A stretch of 64,000 bases of DNA. It comes from Antitrichia curtipendula (Eukaryota; Streptophyta; Bryopsida; Hypnales; Leucodontaceae). The notes under the pieces were generated by a model. The model did not search any database. It saw only the letters and a program-made list of their open reading frames with translations, and was not told the origin of the DNA. Of this stretch, positions 1 to 12,063 are shown piece by piece. Every line of letters starts with the position of its first letter. The first letter of the stretch is position 1. A program made the position numbers and the translations under genes. The stretch spans positions 53,829,570 to 53,893,569 of the forward strand of contig OX579634.1 in NCBI GenBank assembly GCA_951230915.1. Reading direction: 5' to 3'.

Positions 1-133
1 TTTAGCGATTAAACGTTGACTTTGATTTGAAATTTTGGAAGATTTGTTTCTAATGTTCGGTTAAACACTGTCATGTGTACCTCCTTTAGAATCTAACTTT
101 CGAAATACTTAAATTGGCTTAAGAAGCTCCGTT

Positions 134-400
134 TGTCCTGGGGTTGCCCCCGCACGGCAAAGCTTTGACTTTTTGAAACCTGGAAACGGGTACTAAAACT
201 TGATTTTGCTGGTTTTGTCCTCGGGCTGCCCCCGCACGGCAAAGCTTTGACTTTTTGAAACCTGGAAACGGGTACTTGAAACTTGAAATTGTTCGATTTG
301 ACCTGGGGTTGCTCCCGCACGGCGAAGCTTTGACCTTTAAAAGTTAAAATTTGCCATTTGAAACTCAGATTTACCTCATACGGCAAAGCTTTGACTTGGA
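134..400. repeat. Tandem array, about 82-bp unit, 3 full and 1 partial copies
   Basis: A block containing CCCGCACGGCAAAGCTTTGA recurs near 149, 231, 314 and (degraded, as ATACGGCAAAGCTTTGA) 377. In the first two units it is followed by a shared segment running to AACCTGGAAACGGGTACT. Spacing is about 82-83 bp, then shorter. The array is a GC-rich patch in AT-rich sequence. It may be part of a decayed LTR or promoter region of an element that starts outside the window. No coding function is evident. Confidence 0.7.
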
Positions 401-1840
401 ATCACAAAATAAGATTCTTTTGAACCTTATTTAAAGTCCAAAGTTCGTTGTTTCATTTCTCTTTTGCGTGGACACTTGGTGAAGGTATTTTTGCCTTCAA
501 GTGGCCATTTTGTTGCTTTTAATTTCATCATTTATTGCTTTGTTTTCATTTCAAATTGCTAGATTTATTACTTTGAAATTTTATAGAAAATAGTTTCGTT
601 TTAGCATTCTGTATTTTCGTTAGACTTACAAAAATTAACTTTCTTTTATGTTGAATTCTAGTTTCGTGGTCATTCCCTTTTAAAGTGCTTGGTTTCTTTA
701 AAAGTTGAAAATTCATTCTTTTATCAGACTTTCAAAAATTCAGTCATTGTTGGATTTTCCAAAAATTTCAGTTTTAAAGGAGGTCAACCAGCCGCAGGGA
801 ACCAACTGTCAGAAACGTAGTCAAAACTACCGGGAACGTAGTCGGGAACAGTCGCAGGGAACGCTCGGAAACGCCGCAGGGAGCAACCAGGACGCCCAGG
901 GACGCCCAGCGAGGACAGGAAGGAGATGAGCCAGCCACTTCGGGCAGCCACAGGGAGGTTGACTCCAGGGTGGTTCAAATTCAAGCAAGTCCAGGAGTTC
1001 AACTCCCAAAAATTAAGCTACAAACTTTGGTAAGCACCTCCATCACCATTATACTTGGAACTAATTGAATCTTGCATACAAAACCCATTTCTAACAAGTA
1101 TATGTCTAAACATTAAGGTCAAAATACTATCCACAAAAGGGTTGGTTGTTGCCACGTCCATAATTTTTGAGTTTCGGAAGAAATTTGAACACCAAGAAGT
1201 CCTCCAAAACTCACAAATCTCTCCAACGCCATAACTCCTCAAACAACAACATCATAAAAAGTGAAAGATAGCGAGATCATAAGAAGGTTAACAAGGGAGG
1301 ACAAAGAATAAAAGGAATTAAGGTTAGTATCTTACAATTGAATTTTGGATTGTTTTGATTCTTCTATTCTTTTCGTTAGCATCTTACTATTGACGTTAGA
1401 TTGTTTGGATTGCAAAATTCCTTTTATTATTCATCGATAGATTTGTTTTGATTATTTTAGCTTATTTTATTAGATTACTATTCATTCAGTTGGTTTTAGT
1501 TATTAATTAGGATTCCAAAGACAAATTAGTTGTTTGTTTTGTTGTTTGGGTTTTGTTTTATTAGGCCTAATAAGCCAAATAGATACAAACAAACACCAAC
1601 TAATATCTTGGAATATTTAACAAAATAACTATTAAACAATTGGCAATCGAATAAAACTACTATTCATTGGAAACTTGGGAAAATTGAATTAAATTTATCA
1701 TTTAGTTTAAATTCCTAAAACCAAAGGATTATTTTCAATTGCCAAAACTAACAAAACTTGACTTTTAGATAGGTTTTAGAATTACAACTCAACAACAATT
1801 GACTCAAATTTAACTAAAATGGCGTGATTCATAAAAGACG
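401..1840. other. Spacer with a GC-rich, internally repetitive patch at 780-1010
   Basis: Mostly AT-rich, with no convincing gene. Between about 780 and 1010 the base composition rises and short motifs recur (GCAGGGAAC, GGGAACGTAGTC, GACGCCCAG), with a splice-donor-like GGTAAGCACC near 1029. This could be the leader or internal region of a retroelement, but no gag, pol or primer-binding site was recognised. Confidence 0.35.
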
Positions 1841-1912
1841 ATGGAAGACCACGAGGAGACGATCATGTTCGTGTATTGCGATGACGGAACTGTTGATGTT
1901 TTTGATACCGAG
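1841..1912 (+). other. Orphan exon-like 24-codon ORF ending at a splice donor
   Basis: An ATG at 1841 opens 24 codons beginning MEDHEETIMFVYCDDG. They run without a stop to GAG followed by GTATGA, a plausible donor at 1913. The acidic, non-repetitive peptide and local rise in GC look more like coding sequence than the flanks. No downstream exon could be linked and the peptide is not recognised. It may be a chance ORF or a remnant first exon of a mobile element. Confidence 0.2.
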
Positions 1913-3845
1913 GTATGATTTCCAAAACTCATTTGACTTTTCTTTTCATTCTTTAGATTAGACTTTAAAAAATCAAAATTAACAATTAGAAACCCAAATA
2001 GCTAGTTAGAATTCAGAAATCCCTAAAATTATATTAGTAACTTAGAATAGATTCTGGTTTAATTAGAAATTTAATTGCATTCAACTAACTATAGAAGTTT
2101 TAATTCTTTAACCATTAGTGTGTGTTGAATTGCTTAGATTAGATCAAAACCAACATAACAAAGTGTCCATTGCTTGGAAGGCCAAAGAACACTATGTTGA
2201 TTTCATCCCCTAGAAATTACTTTTCATGCCGCTAGAATCTGTGTGCACGTTTTACCTCTGAAGGGGGGAGATTAAAACACTCACATCCTGCCACTCAGCG
2301 ATTTTGTCACAAATGAATGCTTCAAGGACTGTACTTGACGTTTCTTACGGACTCTACACTGCATACTTCAATTCGAAATGCTTCAATTCAAGGCATCTTA
2401 TTGCAATCACATAGCGCAGCCTCTGTTGTGCCACCACTGATCGTGTTGTCAATTTGCTCATGTCAAGCATGCAAGGGCATACCTTCACTGATTTTTAAGG
2501 TAGTGTCTCGATCCTCAGTTTATTCCCAATTATCCCCACATCCACTGGACCAGGTGTTTACCTTCACTAATTTACCTTCGTTTCCATGATGTCCATTGTA
2601 CACAATTCTTAGTTATAGTACCTTGACCAATTTTTTCAACACAATGTCAACTCAAGACAATTTCACTTCACCAGTTAAGCATTATTTTGTACTGTTTTCC
2701 CTTGACTTTACGGACATACTCTCAATTTTGCATCATTTACTATAGGTTTATTTGTTTGCTTTCAACTCTTTCTTTTGCTAAGATAGAAGGATTGATTACC
2801 ATAATTAGTTTCTCTCCTACTGTTACATTATCATGTGCAATGAAAGAGATTAAGTTCCTCTTAATGTACTTGTTATCAAGTTATGTGCACATTTTAGCGA
2901 GGTAGATGGTTAAGTAGAAATTCAACTGTATTCCTAGCTTGGAAGTATTTGTAATAAATGATCACAATAGGTGGTAGAAGTGTATGATTAGATTCTCATA
3001 GGTACTTTTGCATATGAATAGTCTAGTTACGATATATTGTTCATATGCCTGATTTGTACGAGAGTTTTTGTTGTAAATTATATATAGACCAGATTTATCA
3101 AGTATGTGGTGCTGAAGAGATGTCGTTTTGGAATTTTGTACAGCAGAAGGGTGTGTGTGAAGTCCGGCATATCCTGGAGCGCCAATGGTAAATGAATCTG
3201 ATCCAGGAGTATGGCTGGATCTGGAACAGAATTTGCCTTTTTCTTCTCTCTTAAAAGCAAATTATTTTCTCAAGAAAGAACTAGGGGAATGAAGAATTAT
3301 ATTGTGCACTTTTGTAGACATGTAAACCTTCTATGCATAGATTGTTATTTCCTGCTTGATTTTATCTCTTGGGAATCTTGCAACCTACTCCGTCTATACT
3401 TTATTATGAAACATTTTTAAACATTGTGCTTCTGAGTTTTATTTGAAGTAATCTTCATACATGTCTTGCGTATGTACATAGATTTCTGGTAAGTTAAATG
3501 GTTGTGGATGCTTGCATCACTTGAGTTAAATGGCATTCAACACTGTAGCCAATATATACCTGCAGCTAATATTTATATGGATTTGGCGGATTGTCTTTTC
3601 TATTGATGTTTCGGAATTCTATGCTTGATGTTGTATCTGGGTATTTTTTGTGTGTTGCCTGACAGTATTTTGGAAATGAACATTTCATGGTCTCAAATTC
3701 ATTGTTGAGAGACCTCTATCTTTGGGTATGCTTTTCTATAGGGCTTCTTTAACTTTTAAGTAGTTTTTTGGGCGTATAACACTATGCCGAATATGGAGCG
3801 GAGTTCAAGAACTGATCCTCAAAGAATTGTGTTTTCCTTGCACAT
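1913..3845. other. AT-rich spacer, no gene recognised
   Basis: Only short unsupported ORFs are present (for example 2317-2589 plus and 3078-3260 minus). Composition around 3090-3420 resembles untranslated or intron sequence, but no exon chain was found. Confidence 0.4.
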
Positions 3846-4219
3846 AATTTCATCCTATTTGTGCAGGGCTGATATAGTTTTCCCGACCTAGTTTGAAGAT
3901 GACAAAACTAAGGGAGCCACTGGTTTCAGAGCCCGGAGGACTACTCTGTCCGTTGCCCCGTAACCATTTTTCAAGCATCTCTATACTAGACGCGGTTGCA
4001 AAACCGAGAAAATTATATGGTACATTGTAGTGATGTGTTGCCTGAAACACTCTTGTGGACGGGCAACAATGGCCATTTTATGAAGTGGTTGGAAGGATTC
4101 AACTCCCTTGGAATGCGAATTAATCCTGAGCAACCCCCTACCAAAATACTCCAATAATTGGACCAGTAGACAAGATTCTGATCTCCTCTATACTTTGAAG
4201 ATAAATATATCGTAACCAC
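3846..4219 (-). other. Unassigned GC-richer patch with two overlapping minus ORFs
   Basis: This segment is clearly less AT-rich than its surroundings. On the minus strand it carries 68- and 66-codon ORFs in two frames (4219-4013 and 4050-3850) that together read as one stretch if a frameshift lies near 4030. The peptides (for example NYWSILVGGCSGLIRIPREL) resemble ordinary protein sequence but match no family I recognise. It could be a degraded exon, a transposon relic or an organelle-derived insertion. Confidence 0.25.
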
Positions 4220-4438
4220 GTTACCATTTCTAGTAGTTTACATATTTGAATTTTTTTTGAAGTCTAGTTTTAGCATCAAAATCCAATTTTGAAAATTAAT
4301 GATTATAATTTTTATATGTAAGTATTTGTGAAGAGGGTGTTCATTGCAAATCTTGAATTTCTAGTCTTCTAGGGCTCTTGGATATGAGCTTCAAATACAC
4401 TCAAATTAACTCTTAAAAAATTGAGGAATTGTAAAATA
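4220..4438. other. AT-rich spacer, nothing seen
   Basis: Low-complexity AT-rich sequence without ORFs or clear repeats. Confidence 0.4.
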
Positions 4439-4512
4439 CTCCCTCTGTCTCGAAATAAGACTGGTGTTTCCTTTTCAAAATTAGACCTAGTTTTATTTTG
4501 AGGTAGTGGGAA
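4439..4512. mobile_element. Tiny Stowaway-like MITE (Tc1/mariner type)
   Basis: The left end reads CTCCCTCTGTCTCGAAATAA, the well-known plant Stowaway terminus (CTCCCTCCGT...). The right end, reverse-complemented, reads TTCCCACTACCTCAAAATAA. Both are flanked by TA (4437-4438 and 4513-4514). The element is only 74 bp, so it is nearly all terminal repeat. Inverted-repeat identity is moderate, indicating age. Confidence 0.6.
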
Positions 4513-5925
4513 TACATATTATGCCCTTTTAACCCCTAAATGCCCAAGGCACCAAAATATGGTGTTTGCAAAACCTAACCAAGTTGTTTTTTTTAGTATT
4601 TTATATTTTTGAAAAGTTTTTCTTGAAGTGTAGTTTTAACATCAAAAATTTGATCTTGAAAATAAATTATAGTGATTTTTCTATTCAAGATTTTGTGCAA
4701 TGGTACCCATTGTAATCTTGACCTCTCGTAGTGTTGGGAGCTTTTGAAAATGAGCCTCAAACACACTAGATCTTGGAGAAAAAATCACATTCAAAGTTCT
4801 TTCAAAAAATTTGTAAAAGAGATTTTTAAATGCCATAAATTGAATGGAGTTATACATGTTAGACCCTTTAACCTCATATTTTTTTGTACACCAACTTTTA
4901 AGTTTAACTTGTGAAAAGAGGATTGAAAGACTTTACATCACTTTTTGCAATTTTAACACCCTCATGGTCAAACATTATAATCACTCCATATGTGATATTG
5001 TTGTATTTTCTTTTCCTATGAGATCTTTAACATGTCTAGTTTGAATTTGTACCATTACAATTCAAAAAAAATTGATACAACTTATCAAAATGTTGGCATT
5101 TTGCTCAATTTAAAGCAAATTTTGAGATGCTCAAAATGGGCCTTGGGTTTTAGGTCCGCAATATCTTTATAGGATTAATAGGATTAGGATGGTTATTTTG
5201 TCATAAAAATGTATTCCAAACATTGCTTAGACCTTAAATTTCTCCATGAAAATGACATTTAAATTTTTTAAGACCAATTAAAGAAATGAAGTTTATGTAT
5301 ACAAGTTTCTACTCCAATTTGAAAATTGAAAATTCCTATTGAAAGTTTTATTTCATTTTGAACTTTGAGAATGTTTCTAAGGTCTATTGATTTCTATTTC
5401 TAAAAATACTTGGAATTTTTTTTTTCTTTTGATAACAAATGGAAACCATTGTATTAAAAGAGCCAAAGTAACCGCCAAGCCAAAGGTTGGACAAATGAAG
5501 AGAAGATGAGCAACAAAACAAAGAAAATAAAGACTCAAATAAAGGAGCAGAGAGGAGGGCCTTCTTTACTCCAACTAACTGAGTAGCAAACCCAATACTT
5601 GGAAATTTTATCAACACTAAGACATTCTTCTTTGTAATATATACAGTTATAGTGAAATTTTTAGAAATATTGAGAGAATTTACTATTTGATTTGATTGCT
5701 CTTCAAAAATTCCTCTAATTTCAAATTTTTCAAAACAAGTCTAAATTTTTTTTGAACCAAAGATGAACATGAGATCTCTCATAAATAAAATAAGAATAAT
5801 ATAATTGTAAGTCTCTATTGTAGGTAAACAACGATATTAATTTATTGGTAGTGGGTACTGGGAAAATTGAATGAAGAAAACATTGAATCAATAATACACA
5901 AGCAAAATTTAATTTTAAATTTAAA
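4513..5925. other. AT-rich spacer with a lone TTAA-CCCCTAAA end
   Basis: No gene is visible. At 4529-4541 there is TTAA followed by CCCCTAAATG, matching the termini of the TTAA element family found elsewhere in the window, but no partner end was located nearby. Confidence 0.35.
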
Positions 5926-6120
5926 TTAAAAAACAACCATTCCTTTCCAACCAATTGGACAAAGAAGTTGGACTCCTTCTTTGACCAAACCTTGATCACA
6001 TTGTGCAGTGTGAATGTGGTTGTAGATACTTGGAAACTTGGATTCAAAAATCATAGTTAAATGCAAGAGAACATCATAGTCTCTATCCAAAGGACAAACC
6101 CAATAAAAAAATTTCATTCA
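5926..6120. repeat. Dispersed repeat, copy 1 (second copy near 33940-34085)
   Basis: The stretch containing GTGTGAATGTGGTTGTAG, followed by CTTGGAAACTTGGATTC and CTATCCAAAGGA, aligns in the same orientation with 33940-34085 (GTGTGAATGCGGTTGTAG ... TTTATCCAAAGGA). The copies differ by many substitutions. The minus-strand ORF at 6117-5926 is not recognised and is probably fortuitous. Confidence 0.5.
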
Positions 6121-6172
6121 TATTCACTTGCTAAACAACTAAACAAGAGCATCCGGAGCAAAGAAAATTTAA

Positions 6173-6395
6173 TCCTCAAATAATGGGCCAATCACTGTAG
6201 AAATCATTTGTTTTGGTGTTCTGTAAATTGTTAGCTTAAAAAAAATGCAAAAGCGCTCGTTGGAAGCCAAGCTATTATATAAGACCTTCCATTTTAAACA
6301 AAAATTTAGAAGATGAATAGTTGTACTTTTGTCTTGCATGGAGAGATTCTTTGTCATTTGTCAGCCTAAAAACATCCTCTGTAGCATTACAACGG
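6173..6395. mobile_element. TTAA-family short MITE, copy A (diverged)
   Basis: It follows a TTAA at 6169-6172 and shares internal landmarks in order with the copies at 28922, 38440, 44700 and 57752: GTAGAAATCAT, a GTTGGAAGCCAA block, GATGAATAGTTG, then AGATTCTTTGTCATTTG. The right terminus has decayed. Confidence 0.6.
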
Positions 6396-6397
6396 TG

Positions 6398-6600
6398 CTA
6401 GTATGTGAGCCCAAAAATGTGAGCATTGAGCCTACAATATAGGTACCTATAATATCAATACCACACACTATATAAGGTGTATGTATTATAAACACCTATA
6501 ATTGGATATTTGTAACATACATACCCTTTAATCATAGACAATTTTTATAATATATACACTTATAACATAGGTGTGTAGTATTCTAGGCTCATGGGCTCAC
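6398..6600. mobile_element. TIR element with ATGTGAGCCCA-type ends
   Basis: ATGTGAGCCCA and GAGCCTACAATATAGG at the left pair with CTAGGCTCATGGGCTCACAC at the right. The interior is AT-rich and partly self-complementary. There is no coding capacity. Boundaries are approximate and no clear target duplication was found. Confidence 0.4.
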
Positions 6601-7340
6601 ACTCCTATGCAACATTTTTTCTAGGTTTTACAAAATAGAGCTCGTATGGCAACATAGACATATGTGGAAGTGAACCATTGGCTTTATTAAATAAAATAAA
6701 ATTGAACAGTTGTAGCTACTCTTCTTTTTTCTTACATGATTTTTGGCTACAGTCTAGTAAATTTTTTTGCCACTTCCTGGCGACACATTAGTCTTAGGTG
6801 CAACACATTTACAAATACTCTGGCAATACAATATTGTTTCTGAGCAAAAGTTGGCAACAAAGGGAAAAAATGAAGTAAGTTCCATCTGCAAGGTCTAATT
6901 TCTAAGTACTCAAAAAATTGCAAAAAGATGTCACAATTCTAAACATAAAAGCTACCAGCCATGTATCCTAAGCATGATATGGATAAATCATAAGTAATCT
7001 CAGATCCTGGTTCACCAAACTCTAGGATTTTTTTTAACATTTTAATCACCAAGCTATGAAACAACATGACACAACAATTTCAAAACCCGAATGCAAGAAC
7101 CGCAAGCAAATTTACAATCATACGGCAGAGGTAAGCCTTAGAGCACTACAAAGAACAAGGACAAAATTAGTTAGTTTTCGAAGAAAAAAAATGCATTACA
7201 AGCCGAAACACAAACAGAACAGAGTCAACAGACAAGCACAAAATTATAGGACTTTGGTGAACCGGGATTTTTAGCAGCAGTCCAATAGATGTTGAACTCC
7301 ATTGCATTCATCATTGACTAGTAAACCTACATAACCCACA
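6601..7340. other. Spacer flanking the hAT relic
   Basis: AT-rich, with no supported gene. It presumably contains the 3' flank, and possibly a terminal repeat, of the hAT element to its right, but no TIR or 8-bp duplication was identified by eye. Confidence 0.35.
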
Positions 7341-10300
7341 TTAGTTAGTCCTCCTTCCTATTTGACTCCTCCATTCTTCATATGCTGCGTCATACAGAAA
7401 ATTGTAGAGTCCATAAAACTCATGTATGTGCATCCCCACCGCAAGTGGAAGATGCGTGGAAAGGCGATTCTAGAGTTTGTTCTTCATGAAACTCAACATA
7501 CTAAACATCCTCTCATCCTCTACGTTGCCAAGGACTGTCACCACTGCAATTTCAGTAATCTTCATGTACTCAGAGAGCTTGTGACGCAACAAGTTATTGG
7601 CTTCAATGTGTTGCCAGAGCCGTGTCAATGGATTTATGGGGTTATCTTCCTTCAATGCGGCTTCGCAATTGCCATGCATAGCAATCTTGAACATCGACGC
7701 CTGCTTGTCAAGCTTCTGCACAGAAAGCATCAGCAAGCCCTCCTTCCCTTTGGCCTCTTTCAGTTTTGCCTGCGCGGCATCCCCCCATCGTTTGGAACAT
7801 TGTCACCGCACTCCTCTTTGTCGCTATCTTCTACAGGCAGAGTTGTCTTTTTTGCCGTGGGGGGAGTGCATATTTCTTCACCTGCCCGTAATGATCCTTG
7901 CTCATGCTCAGATGTCGAGTGAAGTCATCATTGGTGCTTGCAGCCAGCCAATATTGCGGGTACACGATCCCGAAGGCATCCATGAGATCCAATGACAGGA
8001 ACCGTGCCTCTAGTTCATATATTAGCTTCTGAGCCGCATCTACAATCAAAAGCACAAGTTTTAGCATTCTAAGACATGTAGCAAACTAGCAGTACAAAGA
8101 AAAAAAGGAATACAAAAAGGGGAGAGTGGGGGAATACATTACCTTTGCTTATCTTCTTGCAATCCTCCACAATGTTGTAATACACATGCCGCGTGACTGG
8201 TACATCCGCTGCAGGCAATGCCGATCCAATAGCAGGCGATGCAACAACCGAATCTAGAATAGTCGGTGTAGAGTTTGCAGCTGTTGAAGTTGGTCCGACT
8301 ACAGCCGCCACAGCAACAACACGTCCTACTTCTTCAGTGTGATATCGATGAACAACCGGAATACTGAATCCGGTAGGCGTGAAGTGCAACACGTCCTCAG
8401 CATCATTGTTCAAGTTGAAGGAGCTCTATGGCACCCAATTCATTGGAATTGCATCATGTCGTGCATGCATGAGGTGTTTGAAGTCCCAGAATTGATCTCT
8501 GTGAACGCAGTGTTGTTGTCAAGGTATAAAGCAGTCACCTCACCCCTACACATTTGAATGGCTGACACATAGTCACACACGAATACGTCACGACTTTGTG
8601 CAAACTGCATCAACGCATGCACACTTTGCAGCAAGGGAAGCAACGCCGACAAGCCCAACAAGACCTACACATCCAATAAGAGATTGAGGTTCTTTAGAGC
8701 CAGTTCCATGAGCTTCTTATCAACCTTTGCCTTCTTTCCATGCTCGTCATCTGTTGGATGCTCTAAATCTTGCGACATTTTGGCAAGTAGCACATGTACT
8801 CATTCATTACACGAACTACATGTGATAACATGCTAATCCAACGGGTTTTAATATTTTTCAATATTTTTAAACCCTTGGATTGCATGACTTCAGCAAGCTT
8901 GACAAATTTCAAGTGCCACTTCGGTGAGTGTGCAAAAAAAGCATACAACGAGGACAACATGTCTTCGATTCTCTCCACAACAGGTAGAGCATTCAAAGTT
9001 TGAACGGCCAAGTTGGTCCTGTGAGCTTGTGGCACTACAAGCAAATAATGAGTTAGTACTTGTAGCAATGTTGCTCCAATGCATACATACCATGAACAAA
9101 GACTACAACATGAAATAGAAATAAAAAAGAGTCTTCAAAAATTCTCACCATACAGTGAATGCCCATAGCTCTTGGTGCAAATTTGTCTTGCAATTGTTTC
9201 ACAACCCCCTGTTTTTTGCCTTGAAATGTTGTCACTCCGTTTGTGCAATATACAAGTACACGATTTTTTTTTGAGAGCAACGTTAAAAAATCATCAAGTA
9301 TGCATCGTCAACAACATGATCCACATATGATAGCAAGCCAGCATGACACCGCAATTAGACAAGCATGCATCACATGAACATAGAACAAACATGGACCACA
9401 GAAGAGGAGAACTGGAGAAGAGTAGTCTGACCTGCCCCAAATGAAGCAAATCGTGTTGACAATTCCTCTTCCTTGACCCCCCCCAATAGTCGTGATCGCC
9501 TTCACTATGACCGCAGTGAGGTTGTTGCTGTTAGTGCCTTTGGTGATGCATTGGAGTGATAGCAACATCGGCCTCCTCATCCAACTATCGCAGGTGTACC
9601 CATGGATTGAAATTTGTGACTGATTATCCAATGTGGTAACCTTGTCACAACTAATTGAAAAGAAGCTTGCCTTCGACATCTCTTCCTCCGTCTTCAACTG
9701 CACTTGTCGGAAGAGACATTCCGCTAGTTCCCAGCCCGAGTTGTCGGACCAGTGGCGTTTTGGCAACTTTGGGACCTCCAAGAATGTAAACAACGGCTGC
9801 AACGCTTGATACTCCTGCATGGGCCGGCCTTGTTGAAGCAAGTGCAAAATTGTTCCAAACTGCAGCCTCTTTCGTGCTTGTTCTCCCCTCACCACCGCAA
9901 GTTGTTGAGCGATAGTGACAATATTCCTCATTGCATAGAGTCTCTCGTATCAGAGGTGCTTGCAATTTTTTGCAATGTACCACTGGCCCTTCTTGATCCC
10001 CAACGGCATATTTCGGGTAGCCTTCCGCTTCCCACCATGTTTACTTAGGGTATCCCATTTCGGACCCAAGATCTTTGGCTTTCCTGTAATCTGCGTACAA
10101 ACAACACACTTCACATGCTCATACAAGCCATCAGAACCTCGATATAACTCTGCCCATGGCAATTTAGCGGCCCATGTGCCCTGGAATTTTTGAGTTGCCT
10201 CATAGGACTTCTTTGGCATCTTCAGCTTTGGTTCGGCCATGAACTATTCGTCGGAGTAGTCGTCCTCCTCCTCAATCAGCGGTAACTTTTTTTTTTCCTT

Positions 10301-10729
10301 CCGCACTGCAGCAGCTTCAGTCGATTCCACTATAGCGGTCAATCCGTCCAAAGATAGAGCTATCACTTCCACAACAGAGTCTACGGCAACAGGCGGACTA
10401 CAGGTAAGCGGCACATCTGCAGTGATCAAAGCGACAACAGGGTTCGACTTTTGGCGCTTAGTTTTTTCTATAATTTTCTTTGTCGATTGATGCAGAGTCC
10501 TACAAACAGACATTCCTTGACTTTGATTATAGCTACCGTTAGGGACACCTTCAGTACATGCCACAATAGACTCTGAATTACTCAACAAAATTGACAAAGA
10601 AAGAAGCGCAGTTGGTGTCAAACCAGACGACAAACTAGAAGAACCTGTGCGTCCATAAACTTGATCTTCTTTAGATGCGACATTCTCAAATTCAGTACCT
10701 AAACCATTCCCCCAACAATTGAATTCCAT
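7341..10729 (-). pseudogene. hAT transposase relic (KIAA1586/ZNF862-like), disrupted
   Basis: Reading right to left, recognisable blocks lie in family order. A BED-like zinc-binding segment with CVVC and TLSKHGGKRK is at 10240-9950. The core with CDKVTTLDNQSQISIHGYT is at 9931-9430. The segments GVTTFQGKKQGVVKQLQDK (near 9230) and AHRTNLAVQTLNALP (near 9030) follow, then KTRWISMLSHVVRV (near 8830) and LMDAFGIVYPQYWL (near 7980). The C-terminal hAT dimerisation block, with TVLGNVEDERMFSMLSFMKN, is at 7540-7470. The frame is broken. A TGA falls directly after NCKHL (9950-9952) with the same frame continuing as YERLYAMRN. A TAG follows KNKL, where the family has another residue before NRL. A TAG also separates an upstream in-frame 161-codon ORF (10729-10244, ending in an acidic EEEDDYSDE) from MAEPK. 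Some block junctions could be introns, others frameshifts. Family: hAT DDE transposases. Now presumably inactive. Confidence 0.8.
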
Positions 10730-11278
10730 GAAAAAAAATTTGCATGCAGTAGGCCAGTAACGATCATTATGGAGTCACATATAAAGAAGATCAAGTTTGC
10801 CTACATGTAACAGACAACATCTCTTGTTGTGATGGCGAATGGTACTGGCGAAAACAGATGGCACTACGGCGTTGGCGTAGAGGGAGGGCCTGAAACTCTG
10901 GCACCAGAACTTCAAGTCTGGCTACTAGATTTCGCCAAGTGGTGCCATCCACTGCAAAGAAGGGGGACAAAGCTTCATCATCAGGGCGACACTCAGGTAG
11001 TGGGTGGGAGATTACTGGCAATGTTACTTTCAACTTTCAGTAGTTCTTGGCGAGATAACTTTAAAAAATTACCATATTTTATTGTTATTTTGGTACCCCT
11101 TCGGAAAAAAATCACCATTAGGCACCATTTTGCTTGTAAAATAATCGTTGCTCCTGTGCTCACATGATAGCAACCCTCCCAACGTTTATGGGTTAACTAT
11201 AACTTCTTGATAGTAAGGCCCAACGTTTCAAGGTTAAAGCTCTTGGAATTGTTGATTTATTGTTCAGTGGGTAAACCC
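10730..11278. other. 5' flank of the hAT relic with a GC-richer minus ORF
   Basis: The minus-strand ORF 11033-10791 (80 codons, starting MKVTLPVISHPLPECRPDDE) has coding-like composition and abuts the transposase reading frame. It may be an N-terminal exon of the same element, but the peptide is not recognised. Confidence 0.25.
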
Positions 11279-11347
11279 AATTCCATGTCATTATGGTTGG
11301 AACATGTTGTAGTCTCTCTCATGTTCCAACCATAATGACATGGAATT
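11279..11347. repeat. Perfect 28-nt inverted repeat (13-nt loop)
   Basis: The left arm 11279-11306 (AATTCCATGTCATTATGG...) is the exact reverse complement of the right arm 11320-11347, with a 13-nt spacer at 11307-11319. There are no mismatches, so it is either recent or maintained. It would fold into a strong snapback in DNA or RNA. It lies between the hAT relic and the STIG1-like gene. Confidence 0.85.
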
Positions 11348-12063
11348 TAAATTGCATTTTTTTTTAATAATAAATTTGAAAAGAAAATCGCCAATTTGAA
11401 TGTCCAAGTTGGTCACGAATCCATTTGGCGAATCTCGATCATGAATGCGGCGCTCCACCCGGAACACAGCCAGTGTTTTAATTCTGCTCAGAAAAGTTTG
11501 TGCGAATGTCTTGCCAAGTCTCTGACTTCTGAACCTCCGTTGCATAGAATTGAGATTTCTCTTCGCAGCGGAGTCGAGACAGCGGACCACTCTAAGTTCC
11601 CTGACGACCGGGGGGGTAAGAATCGTTCCCCTTGTCTGACTGAGTACCCCTTGAGCTGTCCACTGGAACCCCTGGCTCCCGCATTGTAACCGCAGCGGTT
11701 ACACAACCCAGAGACCTCCTTTGTGAAGGTCACAATGCAATGCGAAGTTGGTTATGCAACTTGGAGAGTTGGTTATGTTTCGTTGCATCGGTTAATCTCT
11801 CCATATGAGTGACTGTGTAGGATCATTTGGGGAACACAAATTCATCGTCTCAAGCACCTCCTCGATCTTTACAAGTCTCTTGGTATGAATTGCAACAGTT
11901 GCCTTCTCTCTGGAGACAGTGAGGACTGAATTGTGCATTGAGGGGGGGCTGATCGACCAGCTAGCTACTGCTACTGAGTTTCTCTATTCTCGATCCGAGC
12001 AGGTTTTAAGTTACATGAGTCAGGATTGGGTAATGAATTCATCTTTCACGAACATGATGAAGC
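11348..12063. other. GC-richer region upstream of the STIG1-like gene
   Basis: Composition is less AT-rich than the general spacer. The plus ORF 11396-11689 (97 codons) and its minus shadows are not recognised. The segment may be promoter or leader sequence for the gene to the right, or an unassigned exon. A short duplicated phrase, GTTGGTTATG, occurs twice near 11750-11780. Confidence 0.3.

Noticed and set aside
7362..7995. Plus-strand ORFs of 186 and 132 codons
   Set aside because: They are antisense shadows of the hAT C-terminal region, whose minus-strand peptides match the transposase family.
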